From: Parietichytrium sp. I65-24A
Lineage: Eukaryota > Sar > Bigyra > Thraustochytrida > Thraustochytriidae
Direction: 5' to 3'
Length of the DNA: 64,000 nucleotides
Assembly: GCA_012862575.1 (NCBI GenBank)
Contig: BLSF01000026.1
Location: 324,657-388,656 of the forward strand
Made by a program: the position numbers and the translations under genes
Notes under the pieces: generated by a model
What the model saw: only the letters and a program-made list of their open reading frames with translations
Database searches by the model: none
Told to the model about the DNA's origin: nothing
Part shown: in pieces, positions 54,152 to 63,784 of the stretch
How positions within the stretch are numbered: the stretch's first letter is position 1
Layout of the letters: each line of letters opens with the position of its first letter

Positions 54152-55196
54152 CTTCCCCGTCCACGCGCTCGTCTCCGCTCCGCTCCGCTGCCCGTCCCAG
54201 TCCCTCCCTCTTCGTCCCAATGCGTCCCAATGCGTCCCAGTGTCCGCGCAGAATGGCTCTTCCCTCTCTACTCTGCGTACAAACATGTATGTACCAACAG
54301 AGAGTCTTCATGCGTGTTTCATATTGTTTCATGTGAAGAGTTGTTGAGAATTGATGTTTCTCAACAGCCAATAGGTGTGATGGTGTCCTATCGAGTGCTG
54401 GTGTTTCGCCTGGCCAGCCAGGGTGAAGGGCAGCTGTTGGACTGCGCTCTGCGATGTGGTTGGCGATGTGAAAGAGATCGCTTTGTAGAAGTTGTGGGTA
54501 GGAGCTCGAAGAATTATCGGGCCAGTGGTATCCGAGATTGGGTGCAAACATGCAAACGTGCAAATGTGCAAATGTGCAAATGTGCAAATGGAAAGATGGG
54601 GAAGATGGGGAAGATGGGGAAGACGGGGACGGGTAGCGTGGTCTTTGGCAAGGGCCGCAAAGAAAAGAGAGTCGTGTTGTCACCGTCGTAGGTGCTCGAG
54701 TGCCGGCGTGAGTAGAGTTCTATTTTCTGAGAGCAAAGAAAGACAGTCGTCGAGGAAAAAAGTGCCAAGACTTTTTATGAAACACGTTCAAAAGGCTTCG
54801 TCTTCTGGTTTGACGTTTTCGTCCTTGAGCTTAAAATAACCTAATGCAGCACGATGTTCAAGGCTGGTTCTGACACTTCAAAATCTTTGAATAGACATTG
54901 CGGACTTGAAAATGAAAGTAAAGAGGACGGGTATATCGGGCATTTCCCCAGCAGGTCAAAGCGCGCAACATGGCACAGAATTGAGAAAGATGTAAACTTC
55001 ACGATTAATCAGAAGGCCAGATGGGCTAATGTATGTGATTACTTGTGTTCATAACTCTGGTGTCGTGCGCTGGTGGAGTTATAAGGATCGAATTGATCGG
55101 TCTGCTTGAAAGCCGGACTCTCATCAAAATAGAATGATATAATCTTTGGCTGACACGTCGAGATGCATAAATATACTACGCGGTAGCTCAGTGCCT
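54152..55196. other. Spacer with two adjoining tandem repeats
   Basis: Contains GCGTCCCAAT repeats near 54210-54240, the TGCAAATG array (54543-54589) directly followed by GATGGGGAA repeats (54595-54630), and a lone tRNA A-box-like string near 55182. Open frames through the repeats are artefacts. Confidence 0.6.
54543..54630. repeat. Adjoining tandem repeats (TGCAAATG)n and (GATGGGGAA)n
   Basis: About six octamer-like TGCAAA(C/T)G units pass after a few bases into about four GATGGGGAA units. Read directly. Confidence 0.8.
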
Positions 55197-56795
55197 TTAA
55201 AGCGATTTCTCATCTTCTTTTCGATCGTCTACATCGTCAAAGAAGTCCGCAGCTTCTAGAAGTGGTTTATTAAATGTGACAACGCGGAGAGCCAAGCTAA
55301 GCAGCATACCAAAGAAGAACAGCCCAGAGAAAACATAACAAGTCGTGGCAAAGGACGACCGATCCAGCGCCGCAACGACATATGGAGCGATAATTGGAGC
55401 AACTCGATGGTTTGCTTGGCACACTCCGAAAGCTGTAACGCGCACCGTAGTGGGAAACGCTTCTGGAGTGTACAGGTAGAGGGTGTTAATGACGAGCTGC
55501 TCAACAGTTTGAATCGAAAAAGCAAAGAAATAAAATCCTCCCAAGGACTTCAATCCAACGGAACCGAGTAAGAGAAGGAAGAGTCCGCTCAGAAAGAAAC
55601 CAATTCGAATCTGAAACAGTCTGCTCACGTAGTAGACGATGACGAGCTGAAATGCCGAGCCAAACAAAATTCCACAGCCCTGTACCAGGGCGATTTCGTA
55701 CACGATGTTCTCGCGGTCGGGATACCGTTCTGCACCGTGCATGGGAAGCCAATTGTTGATAGAATTTGCAAACGCGTTGATGAACCAGCAGGCCGCTAGT
55801 GGCCCAAGGGTTCGCACAACTGGCCATCGGAGCAAGAGCTTGGAGCCCCAGCAATCTCTCCAGGAGCCGTCTTGGAGCTTCTCGTGATGAACGATATTCA
55901 GGGTGGTCGCGTTAAACGCGTGCGGCAGCTCTTTGCCGTTGACGTAAGCAACGTATTCCATACTTTTAACACACTTTTCGAAATCATGCTTCATGATATA
56001 GAAACGGGGTGACTCTGGAACAAAGTAGAGCATCACCAGGGATGGGATGGCCATGAAAGCGGCAATGCGCAAAAGCCACTGCCAGCCGAGAATCGGGATT
56101 ACCGCCCAGGACACTCCGGCGATGACAGCAGCGCCAACCCCAAAGCCAAAAGACGTTATCATCACATACATACCTCGAGTATCGTGACCTAGGAACTCGA
56201 CAAGAAGTGTCGTGCCCGTAATTAAATTGCCTCCGTACCCGAGGCCCAGAAACATTCGCAAAATAGAAAAGGTGATCAGATCGTCCGCAAAGCTACTTGC
56301 AAGCCCAAAGATGAAGACCAGGAGCATCGTGACGACGAAGGTGTGTTTCCTTCCATAGACATCGCTAAGTTTGCCGAACGAGACCGCGCCAACGAGCATG
56401 CCCACGTTCGTCAAGCTCGCGATGAGCGCAAGATGATTCTCATCCAGATTGAAATGCTTTGCTAGCGTGGGATACAGTAAGCCCAGCATCGTTGTCTCTG
56501 CTGCATCCACAAAATTAGCAATCGTGCAGATCGCAGCGAGAAGATGCTGAAACCGGCCATGTGTTGCACTCACGCAATCATCCAGCATCTTGTACCCATA
56601 ATCCGCGGCAAGACCGTCGGCGTTCGGTCCCGCATACTTGTCACTTTTTTGCCCGCCCTCTCCAACCAGGTCACCAAGACCTCTCGACTCGCTGCTTCGA
56701 GCAACGTTGCTACTTTCTGTGTCTGCAGGCCCTCTTAACAGAGGGTCGACTTCCGAGTCATCCTCTCCAGCGATGCGTCCAAACCTCCCCAACAT
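55197..56795 (-). CDS. MFS transporter, SV2/SVOP-like
   Basis: Minus-strand single exon, start ATG 56795, 532 residues. A hydrophilic acidic N-terminus of about 80 residues with a DPLLRG dileucine-like sorting motif precedes twelve predicted membrane helices in two groups of six. The MFS motif A GKLSDVYGRKH lies between TM2 and TM3. FLGLGYGGNLITGTTLLVEF with RG after it fits TM4-TM5 of the SV2/SVOP/sugar-organic-ion branch, and FVPESPRFY is the conserved PESPR motif at the end of TM6. The second half ends with TPEAFPTTVRVTAFG, the repeat of the motif before TM11, and an acidic tail. Substrates of SVOP-like proteins are mostly unknown; organic ions or nicotinate are candidates. Confidence 0.92.
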   Translation of the reverse strand: MLGRFGRIAGEDDSEVDPLLRGPADTESSNVARSSESRGLGDLVGEGGQKSDKYAGPNADGLAADYGYKMLDDCVSATHGRFQHLLAAICTIANFVDAAETTMLGLLYPTLAKHFNLDENHLALIASLTNVGMLVGAVSFGKLSDVYGRKHTFVVTMLLVFIFGLASSFADDLITFSILRMFLGLGYGGNLITGTTLLVEFLGHDTRGMYVMITSFGFGVGAAVIAGVSWAVIPILGWQWLLRIAAFMAIPSLVMLYFVPESPRFYIMKHDFEKCVKSMEYVAYVNGKELPHAFNATTLNIVHHEKLQDGSWRDCWGSKLLLRWPVVRTLGPLAACWFINAFANSINNWLPMHGAERYPDRENIVYEIALVQGCGILFGSAFQLVIVYYVSRLFQIRIGFFLSGLFLLLLGSVGLKSLGGFYFFAFSIQTVEQLVINTLYLYTPEAFPTTVRVTAFGVCQANHRVAPIIAPYVVAALDRSSFATTCYVFSGLFFFGMLLSLALRVVTFNKPLLEAADFFDDVDDRKEDEKSL

Positions 56796-57020
56796 CGATC
56801 TAATCCCTGCTGTTCTCCTGTCTCCACATCCAGCTTGTGAGCAACTCCAGCGCCTGCCTTCTTCGCTCTCAACGACACTCAACAATATCGCTCCACAACA
56901 ACTCTCTCTCTATATATATGTCTGCAAGGTTCCCGAGAGGACTTTGAAGACTGCAGAATAAGCAGTGAGGCAACTGATGAGTAACTGGCGTGACTAGACG
57001 TTTACTCTGCGCGTACACTA

Positions 57021-57040
57021 GTACGTACTTAAGTACGTAC
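57021..57040. repeat. Perfect 20-bp palindrome
   Basis: GTACGTACTTAAGTACGTAC equals its own reverse complement. It lies 226 bp upstream of the MFS start codon and is followed by another CACGTACGT. Confidence 0.95.
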
Positions 57041-58985
57041 ACGTACGTAAAGCACAGTTAAGCGCCAAAGTGTACTCGCAGTCGTTGTATTGGGTTTCGA
57101 CATTATCTCTTCATTCACATGAGAGAGTTATCGGATCAGCCTTCTTTCTAGCCGGCTGATTAGCAAGGCGAAAGAGTAGGCCCTTACTATTACTACCTAA
57201 ACCTAATGAAGTCACTACTAGTGGTCTCAACTGACAGTGAGCGTGCCGAATGTCCGCTTTTCAAGAGACTTCAAGAGTCATAGCCACGAGATTCACGCAG
57301 AGATGTATGCCATGGCTGTTCTTTCTGTTGGGCTTGTTGGGCATTGATTGCTCAGCAAAGCCTCAAGGTCTGCATAGTCTGCATTCCGTCAATTCATGTC
57401 AATTCCGTCCTTGCTTTGCCCGCGTCGGAAATGCAGTTTTTTCCATTCGTGTAGTACTCAGTACCCTCCGGCCCCGATAAGTGAAATGCCCGAAACTCGC
57501 TTGCCAGATTTGGTGCACCCTCGGAGACCGCCTCCAAGGACCATGTGGGTGATGGGTGGTGAAATGTGGTGAAACGAAGTCAACGATCATCATTGTCGAA
57601 TGGCAAATGGCAAACTTATATCACGCAGCAGGTGGCATTGTGGCACTGTATAGCACTGGGTCTCGGATACTCAGATGGCGCACGATCAGGGCCTTCCAAG
57701 GTTGAAAGATGTTGAAAGTTTCAATTTGAGCTTTTTGAGCATCGAATTGGTACTCCCATACCGGTACAGCAAGGTACTCACAAGTATGTTGTTGGCGTTT
57801 ACGCGTGACATAAACTTTACTTTGCGCTTGGAGCGCTGAGAACGACCAAGACTTGCTGAAGAATGAACAAACAAGACAGGTGGGGCCTCAGACTCGGCTG
57901 ATGCTGCACTTGTTGCACATAAGTTACATAGAGAGCACTTGACATTTCCATCACGGACCATGCACCCCTGTCTCCCTTTCTCCCTGTCTCCCTTTCGTGC
58001 AAAGAGTCATGCGCAGGTGTAATGTGCAATCTTGCTGGCGTTCTCACGAAGAAAGTACCGGGGCTAAGTACCCGCCGACTGTGTGCGTGCACTCGTGTTG
58101 GTTGATTTCACTTCGAGGTAAGCTTCAAGACGGATGCGAAACCACTGATCTCATCTCTTTCTTTTCCGAAATCAAAATTCAACAAAATCAACAATTCCAT
58201 CAATCAACTCAATCAATCAATTGCAAACGACGTCGAGATCGCGCGAGTCGTGGCAGGATTGTTCGTCTCGTCTCTACCCTCGACGGTGCCGATTCAATGC
58301 ATCCGAGAGTCAACTTGGCATCTCTATCTTTCAATCTTTCAATCTTGCGTCCACCTCCATCTGGTTCTCATCTCCTTGCGCCCTTCCGGCACCTTACTGC
58401 GCTGTCTACACTGATCCATAAGAGTCGAGTGGCCCATCTAGCAGCTATTATTAATTTTAAGCTGACTAGCTAGAGGAGCCGCACTGTTCCCTATCGTTCC
58501 CAGTAGGAACCGCGGTCTCAGTCCTTCCAGTCCTTTTTGAACAGATTCCAGTCCTCCCATTCTTCAAGTTCTTCGTCACCCAAATTTCTTTCCGTGCAAA
58601 AAAACATTGGAATCGGATGAAACTTGCTGTGCAGTACTTTCAGTAATTTTCAGTACTCAGTACCGCCGGAACCTGGCAGAATGACGACAGAGCAAGTAAA
58701 AATGAATAGATCGTGAGACTGTGAGTCACAGTGAAGAGCAGCACTGCAAGGCGCTGGAGCAAGTTATTCAGTGGATTCAGCGATATTCAGTGGCTTTAAA
58801 GTCTTGGAAGACTCGAAAAGGGTTCGATATCGCTGCCAGAAGCAGACAGAGTCAGTGTGCTTGCACTAAGGCGTTGGTTGCTACGCCGGGCTCGGGGATT
58901 CAAATATTTTTTTCGTCGATTCATGTCTATTACCACCGACTAAAACATTGGCTGTGGGCCTGCTGATTCTGTCCAAAAGTTAGAG

Positions 58986-59033
58986 AACAACAACAACAAC
59001 AACAACAACGAAAACAACAACAACGACGACGAC
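58986..59033. repeat. (AAC)n microsatellite
   Basis: Mostly pure AAC triplets with GAA and CGACGA interruptions at the end. A run of 13 A follows at about 59057-59069. Confidence 0.9.
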
Positions 59034-60430
59034 TTTCGATGAAGAACTGACTGTGAAAAAAAAAAAAAATGTGCGGCTGACGAGACGGGAATTTGCTCGT
59101 TCACTTGCGCAGCTTCCTCACGGATGAAAACGTTTCGTTCATTAATTGTGTTTACTTATCGCTGTCTGAGACCAGTGCTGTCTCAGCTCACAGTCGCTCT
59201 GACTCGGACAAGAAGCAAGACCACCATACAAGACCAGAGGAAAAGACGCAGATTGATTTCATTCATTCACAAAGTTCGATCAATTATTCTGGCTCAGACA
59301 TTTGAAACGCTGCTCAGGTAGTGGCGCAATCAACGAAAAAGGTAGGCCTGCGACCTGCTTCTCTTTCCCTCCTTGCGTCCTCCACGAGGCGAAAACAGTT
59401 GTGGCTGCTCAACTGCTGACTAGCGGCGGCGGTACAGTAAACATTAATGAGTGCTAGTGCTCGCGGTCAGTTTGCGGCTGATACTACCGGTAGATTTCAA
59501 AACTATGATAAAAATTGATGGATCGATTGATGGAGTTGAGGTGGTTCTCAAAGTGAATGTGCAACTTATACACAGAGAATAAAAAATGAAACAAGATGAA
59601 ATGGAAAAACATTTGAGCTCTGAGCAGTTCCGAGCTCAACGATAGCATTTCGGAATCGGATCGTTAAAGTCTTCAGTCTTCGAATCTTGGCGAGAGAGGA
59701 GGGAGAGCAAGAGCTAGGCTTTCATAGAAGTCGCACAAGCGAAAGGGAGGGGGCAAGTTAGGGAATCCTTACGAACCGCCCTTTTTCCTCAACTCGGGAT
59801 GATCCTCCGCTCTTACCAATAATCCCCACCAACCGTAGACGCACGAACACCTGTGAACATCTAATCTATCATGATCTATCCATTTCTCCATCTCTCTAAC
59901 TCTCTATCTATCCACTCCGCTAACTACCATCCCACATTCCAACTATCTATCCATCTATCTATCTGTCCATCTACCTGACTATCTATGAGCATTATGAGCA
60001 ACTGCGAAATGACAGAGAGAGAGAGAAAGAGAGAGGGAGAATAGATACTGATCGAGCGGCAGGAAGCGCAGGTGGCAGAGCGCGAGAGAAGCTGTTGGGT
60101 CAGAGGCACGTTGAGCTGGTGTCCGTTCTGCGTACTTTTGAGTGCTGTAAGTCCAAGTCGGAAGTTGGTTGCAAGTTAGTTGCAAGTTGCAAGTTGGAAG
60201 GGGTGCAAGGGTCGCGGGGGCACAGAGTGGTTGATGTGCTTGCGGCTTGTTGTTGTGGGTGGTTTGGAACGTGTGAAATTGGGGATGCGTCCGGCCATGG
60301 GTGTGATTGTTTGTTTGATTGATTGATTGATGGGTGGGTGAATGGATGAATGGATTGTCTGGTTGACTGACCGGTTGGTTGTGGCTTGCGTCGCGTGGAT
60401 GGGTGTCTGGTGCGCAGGGCGAAGGGGAAA

Positions 60431-62788
60431 ATGAAGGTTTCTGCGAGCGTGGTGGCGCTTGCACTGGCGCTGGGCAGCAGCGATGTGCAGGCCAAGAGCT
60501 GTGTGATGCCGCAGTATGGGGCACAGGATGGCCGCGGGTGCGTGAAAGATTCGGACTGCTGTGGGGAGAACAAGTGTGTGCACAACATTTGCGAAGTTGA
60601 TGCTGGGCTCAACTCCGTGGAGACCGCGTACATTGCCCATCTGATGAGCGTGGATGCCATGCAGAACGTGGTGATGTCGCAAGACATGCTGGACAAGGCC
60701 TCTGAGGTTATTGCTAAGGCCGGCGACATGCTCAAGGATCTCGGTGACAAGATCAAGGAGGAGTCGAAGAAGGACGCCAAGGATGCCAAAGAGAAGGCCA
60801 AGGACGTGAAAGAGAAGGCTAAGGAGGCTCTGGACAAGGTAAAGGATGAGGCCAAGGACAAGAAAGACGCTCTTCGCGGCAAGGTAAACAACTCCGTCGA
60901 GAGCGCCAAAGACAAGATCGAGAGAAGCAAGGACGAGGCCGTAGACAGTGCCAAGGATGCCAAGGACGCTATTGCTGACAAAATGAAGGATGCCAAGGAC
61001 GCAGTCAGCGAGAAGTGGAAGGAAGTCAAGGATGCTGCCTCGGACAAGTGGAATGAGGTCAAGGGCAAGTCAAGTGACGCAAAGGCTTCCGCGGAGGCCA
61101 AGAAGGACGAGATTGCTCGCAAGGCTAACAAGAGCGCTGACGAACTCAAGAAGAAGTACAAAGAAGCTATTGTTGAAATCAACGACAAGGTTAACTCGGA
61201 GAAGTCTGTAGAGTTCAAGGCAGACAAATCTGCCTCTGCAGACTCCAGCCCTGGCTACAGCCAGTACTTCTCCAAGTACATGGGTGGAGCTGGCGGCTCT
61301 GCTGACGGAGACGCCAAAAAGAGCAAGAAGAAGAAGGGCGACAAGGACGACAGCGCTAGCGCAACCCCAGGTGGCTTTGACTATCAAAAGTTCATCCCAG
61401 GCGGTGCTGGTGGCTCTGGAGGCGCCGGCGCAGCAACCAAGACTGAAGCTTCGAAGAAGTCGAAGAAGACTGACGATGCTGCAGATTCTTCTGGCTCTGG
61501 CACTTTTGACTACTCCAAGTTTATGGGCGGCAAGTCCACCAACGCAGCTGCAAAGACCAAGGGCTCAGGATCTGCATCAGTCGGAACCGGAGGGTCTGGT
61601 GGCGCTGGCGGAGCTTTTGACTATTCCAAGTACATGAAGGGAACCAATGCTGCTGCAAAGACCAAGGGCTCCGCTTCCTCCAAGACCGGTGGTTCTGGCG
61701 GCGCTGGTGCTTCCGGGGCCTTTGACTGGTCCAAGTTCGTGTCCCCTTCAAAGGACGGAAAGGATAAGACTGATGCCAAGTCCAAGGGTTCGGCAAGCAC
61801 TGGAGGTTCTGGCGGTGCTGCTGGTGGATTTGATTGGCAAAAGTTCACAGCTCCAAGCAAGAACGCAGCTGCCAAGTCCTCTGATGGTGGCGCCTTCGAC
61901 TACTCCAAGTACATGGGCGGCAAGTCCAACGCCGCAGCAGAGGCTGCTCCTGCTTCCACTGATGCTCCTGCCCCAGGACCTGGCGACGAGGGTGGCCCAT
62001 GTGGCAAGACCCCGTACAAGGACTTTGGCCACTGCAAGTCCCCAAAGCTCAAGTGTGAGGTCACCCCCATCTTCAGCGTGTACGCTCCTGGCAAATGCAT
62101 CAAGAAGAAGGCCACCGCCTCCACCGACACCACCACCACTAACGCGCTTGCAACCGTTAATTCGTCCGCAGACCACCCAAAGCCAGGCAGCCTGGACGGA
62201 CCTTGCGGCGAGTGGGCTCTTGGACAAATCGACTTTGGCAAGTGCTCTGACGATCTTACCTGCGTTGCGAGCGACATTGAGATCAAGTTTGCTGCGAAGA
62301 ACTATGGTTTCCCATCCAGATGCCAAAACGTGACTGTTGCCGACGAGGACGACGACAGCGCAGACGCAGTGGATACCGTGGAGCCAAAGGATATTGATGA
62401 CGCTGCCGTCGTCGCTCACGATGATGACGACAAAAACTCTGTCGCTGCTGCAAAGGCCGCCATGGAAGTTGCAGAGCAAGCCAACAAGCTCGCGCTGGAA
62501 GCAGCTGACAAGGCTGACATGCTTGCAGCCATGCTCAAGGCAAGTGCAGCAAAGGTTCGCGAGGCTTCAAACAAGCTTCTCACGGAAGCGAAGAGCAAGA
62601 TTGCAGAGAAGCAGAAGGAGGTGGAGGCTGAGAAGGCTCACCACCACCCAGCTTCCACCATGCTTGCAACCGCATCCGATGCATCCTCCTCGCACTGGAG
62701 CTTCTTCCTTCTGGGAGCCATCGCAGCCGGAGGTGCCTTCTTTGTTTACCAGAGGAACAACCGTACTTCCGCATACCACCGCCTCTAA
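60431..62788 (+). CDS. LEA-like repetitive cell-surface protein
   Basis: Single exon, start ATG 60431, 785 residues. A signal peptide (MKVSASVVALALALGSSDVQA) is followed by a six-Cys knot-like module (SCVMPQYG...GCVKDSDCCGENKCVHNIC). Residues about 110-260 are Lys/Ala/Asp/Glu helix repeats (AKDAKEKAKDVKEKAKEAL), like LEA group 3 proteins. Then come seven short units built on D-[YW]-[SQ]-K-[FY] (with one YSQYFSKYM variant), separated by Gly/Ser/Ala and Lys-rich linkers. Two four-Cys modules follow (GGPCGKTPYKDFGHCKS..., DGPCGEWALGQIDFGKC...), then an acidic stretch and an Ala/Lys/Glu helix. A transmembrane helix (WSFFLLGAIAAGGAFFVY) and RNNRTSAYHRL close the protein. It is probably a wall or surface structural/protective protein; no named family. 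Confidence 0.88.
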   Translation: MKVSASVVALALALGSSDVQAKSCVMPQYGAQDGRGCVKDSDCCGENKCVHNICEVDAGLNSVETAYIAHLMSVDAMQNVVMSQDMLDKASEVIAKAGDMLKDLGDKIKEESKKDAKDAKEKAKDVKEKAKEALDKVKDEAKDKKDALRGKVNNSVESAKDKIERSKDEAVDSAKDAKDAIADKMKDAKDAVSEKWKEVKDAASDKWNEVKGKSSDAKASAEAKKDEIARKANKSADELKKKYKEAIVEINDKVNSEKSVEFKADKSASADSSPGYSQYFSKYMGGAGGSADGDAKKSKKKKGDKDDSASATPGGFDYQKFIPGGAGGSGGAGAATKTEASKKSKKTDDAADSSGSGTFDYSKFMGGKSTNAAAKTKGSGSASVGTGGSGGAGGAFDYSKYMKGTNAAAKTKGSASSKTGGSGGAGASGAFDWSKFVSPSKDGKDKTDAKSKGSASTGGSGGAAGGFDWQKFTAPSKNAAAKSSDGGAFDYSKYMGGKSNAAAEAAPASTDAPAPGPGDEGGPCGKTPYKDFGHCKSPKLKCEVTPIFSVYAPGKCIKKKATASTDTTTTNALATVNSSADHPKPGSLDGPCGEWALGQIDFGKCSDDLTCVASDIEIKFAAKNYGFPSRCQNVTVADEDDDSADAVDTVEPKDIDDAAVVAHDDDDKNSVAAAKAAMEVAEQANKLALEAADKADMLAAMLKASAAKVREASNKLLTEAKSKIAEKQKEVEAEKAHHHPASTMLATASDASSSHWSFFLLGAIAAGGAFFVYQRNNRTSAYHRL

Positions 62789-63137
62789 ATCCCCAGAGCA
62801 CTGGTGTGGAAGAGCACCGCGGCTGAGATCGTCGATGCAGAAGTGAGGGTGCGACCCAAAAGTAACAAAGCAACTTTCTTCATTATTCCAATTATACACT
62901 TAGTTTACGTTTCAAGTCGTCTTTCCGGATCCAAACCGCGCGAGGGATGCCCAGAGGTCTTCTGCCTGGGTCCTGAACTGCAAACGTGCCTGCTGCGATT
63001 CACAGCAACTTGAAACGATGACGCTCACGATGACGACCCGACCCTAGTCCAGGCGGTGTCCAGGTGTGTAGGACGTACTCGCCCTCGCTGCGTGCTGGGC
63101 TAGAGCGGGAGAGGCCTCCTCGACCTCAGATACTCAC

Positions 63138-63174
63138 ACAGTACCAGGTACCTCAGGCAGGTACCAGGTACTGT
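63138..63174. repeat. GTACC-rich inverted repeat
   Basis: ACAGTACCAGGTACCT (63138-63153) pairs with AGGTACCAGGTACTGT (63159-63174) across a five-base loop with a single mismatch. Confidence 0.85.
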
Positions 63175-63692
63175 ACCGGTTGGATCCGTCTTGCTACTGC
63201 AAGCCTGCGTGGATTCGGACACGTTCTTTCTTTCAAAACTCGTTGAACCCATTTCTTCCCAAAGTCAAACGCTGATATTCATTGACACCGACGAGCATCG
63301 AAGTTACCACGAGTGGAGATGCACTCCCTGGGCATTCTGCTCGCCGCCTGCGGACGCCGAGGACGCTAAGTACTAGACTCCTGAGACCGCTGAGGGGAAG
63401 GAAGGCGCCCAAATCTTGAGGACTCTTGGAGACTTCGGAGACTGCCAAACTGTGAGCGACAGACGGACGATGCGATGCGCTCGGGATTCTCTCTCAGAAA
63501 TCGGAATTTCAGAATTCAGAAGTTCATGTGTATCATGCATGATACGTATCGTGTGATGAAGACTGCATTGTCTTGACTGCAACATGGTGGTTTGTTGCGG
63601 CGTGATTTGACCCGGACGCGGGGCATTGTGTCTGTGTCTCTCGCAGGTGATCGCGCTGCTTGCGGCAACTCCTCTCCACTGACATATCTGCT

Positions 63693-63784
63693 CGCATTCG
63701 CATTCGCATTCGCATTCGCATTCGCATTCGCATTCGCATTCGCATTCGCATTCGCATTCGCATTCGCATTCGCATTCGCATTCG
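63693..63784. repeat. Hexamer tandem array (CGCATT)n
   Basis: About fifteen perfect head-to-tail copies, read directly. No interruptions are seen, which suggests a young or unstable array. Confidence 0.95.

Larger units (their letters stand above)
56796..60430. other. Gene-poor region of 3.6 kb
   Basis: No gene is recognised on either strand. It holds a perfect 20-bp palindrome (57021-57040), several CAGTACTCAGTACC-type motifs (57452-57465, 58631-58664), an (AAC)n run (58986-59033) with a following poly-A tract, TCTATC-type repeats near 59875-59985, and GATTGATTGATTGATGGGTGGG near 60315-60340 before the next gene. Frames of up to 180 codons here run through repeats or mirror the gene at 60431. 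Confidence 0.6.

Noticed and set aside
55178-55196. GCGGTAGCTCAGT, resembling the A box of a tRNA gene
   Set aside because: No B box (GGTTCGANTCC) or cloverleaf can be found at the required distance on that strand.
60100-61227. Minus-strand open frame of 375 codons
   Set aside because: It is the mirror of the Lys/Ala/Asp-rich repeat of the LEA-like gene; the biased codons leave the opposite strand free of stops, giving a Ser/Leu/Ala-only product.
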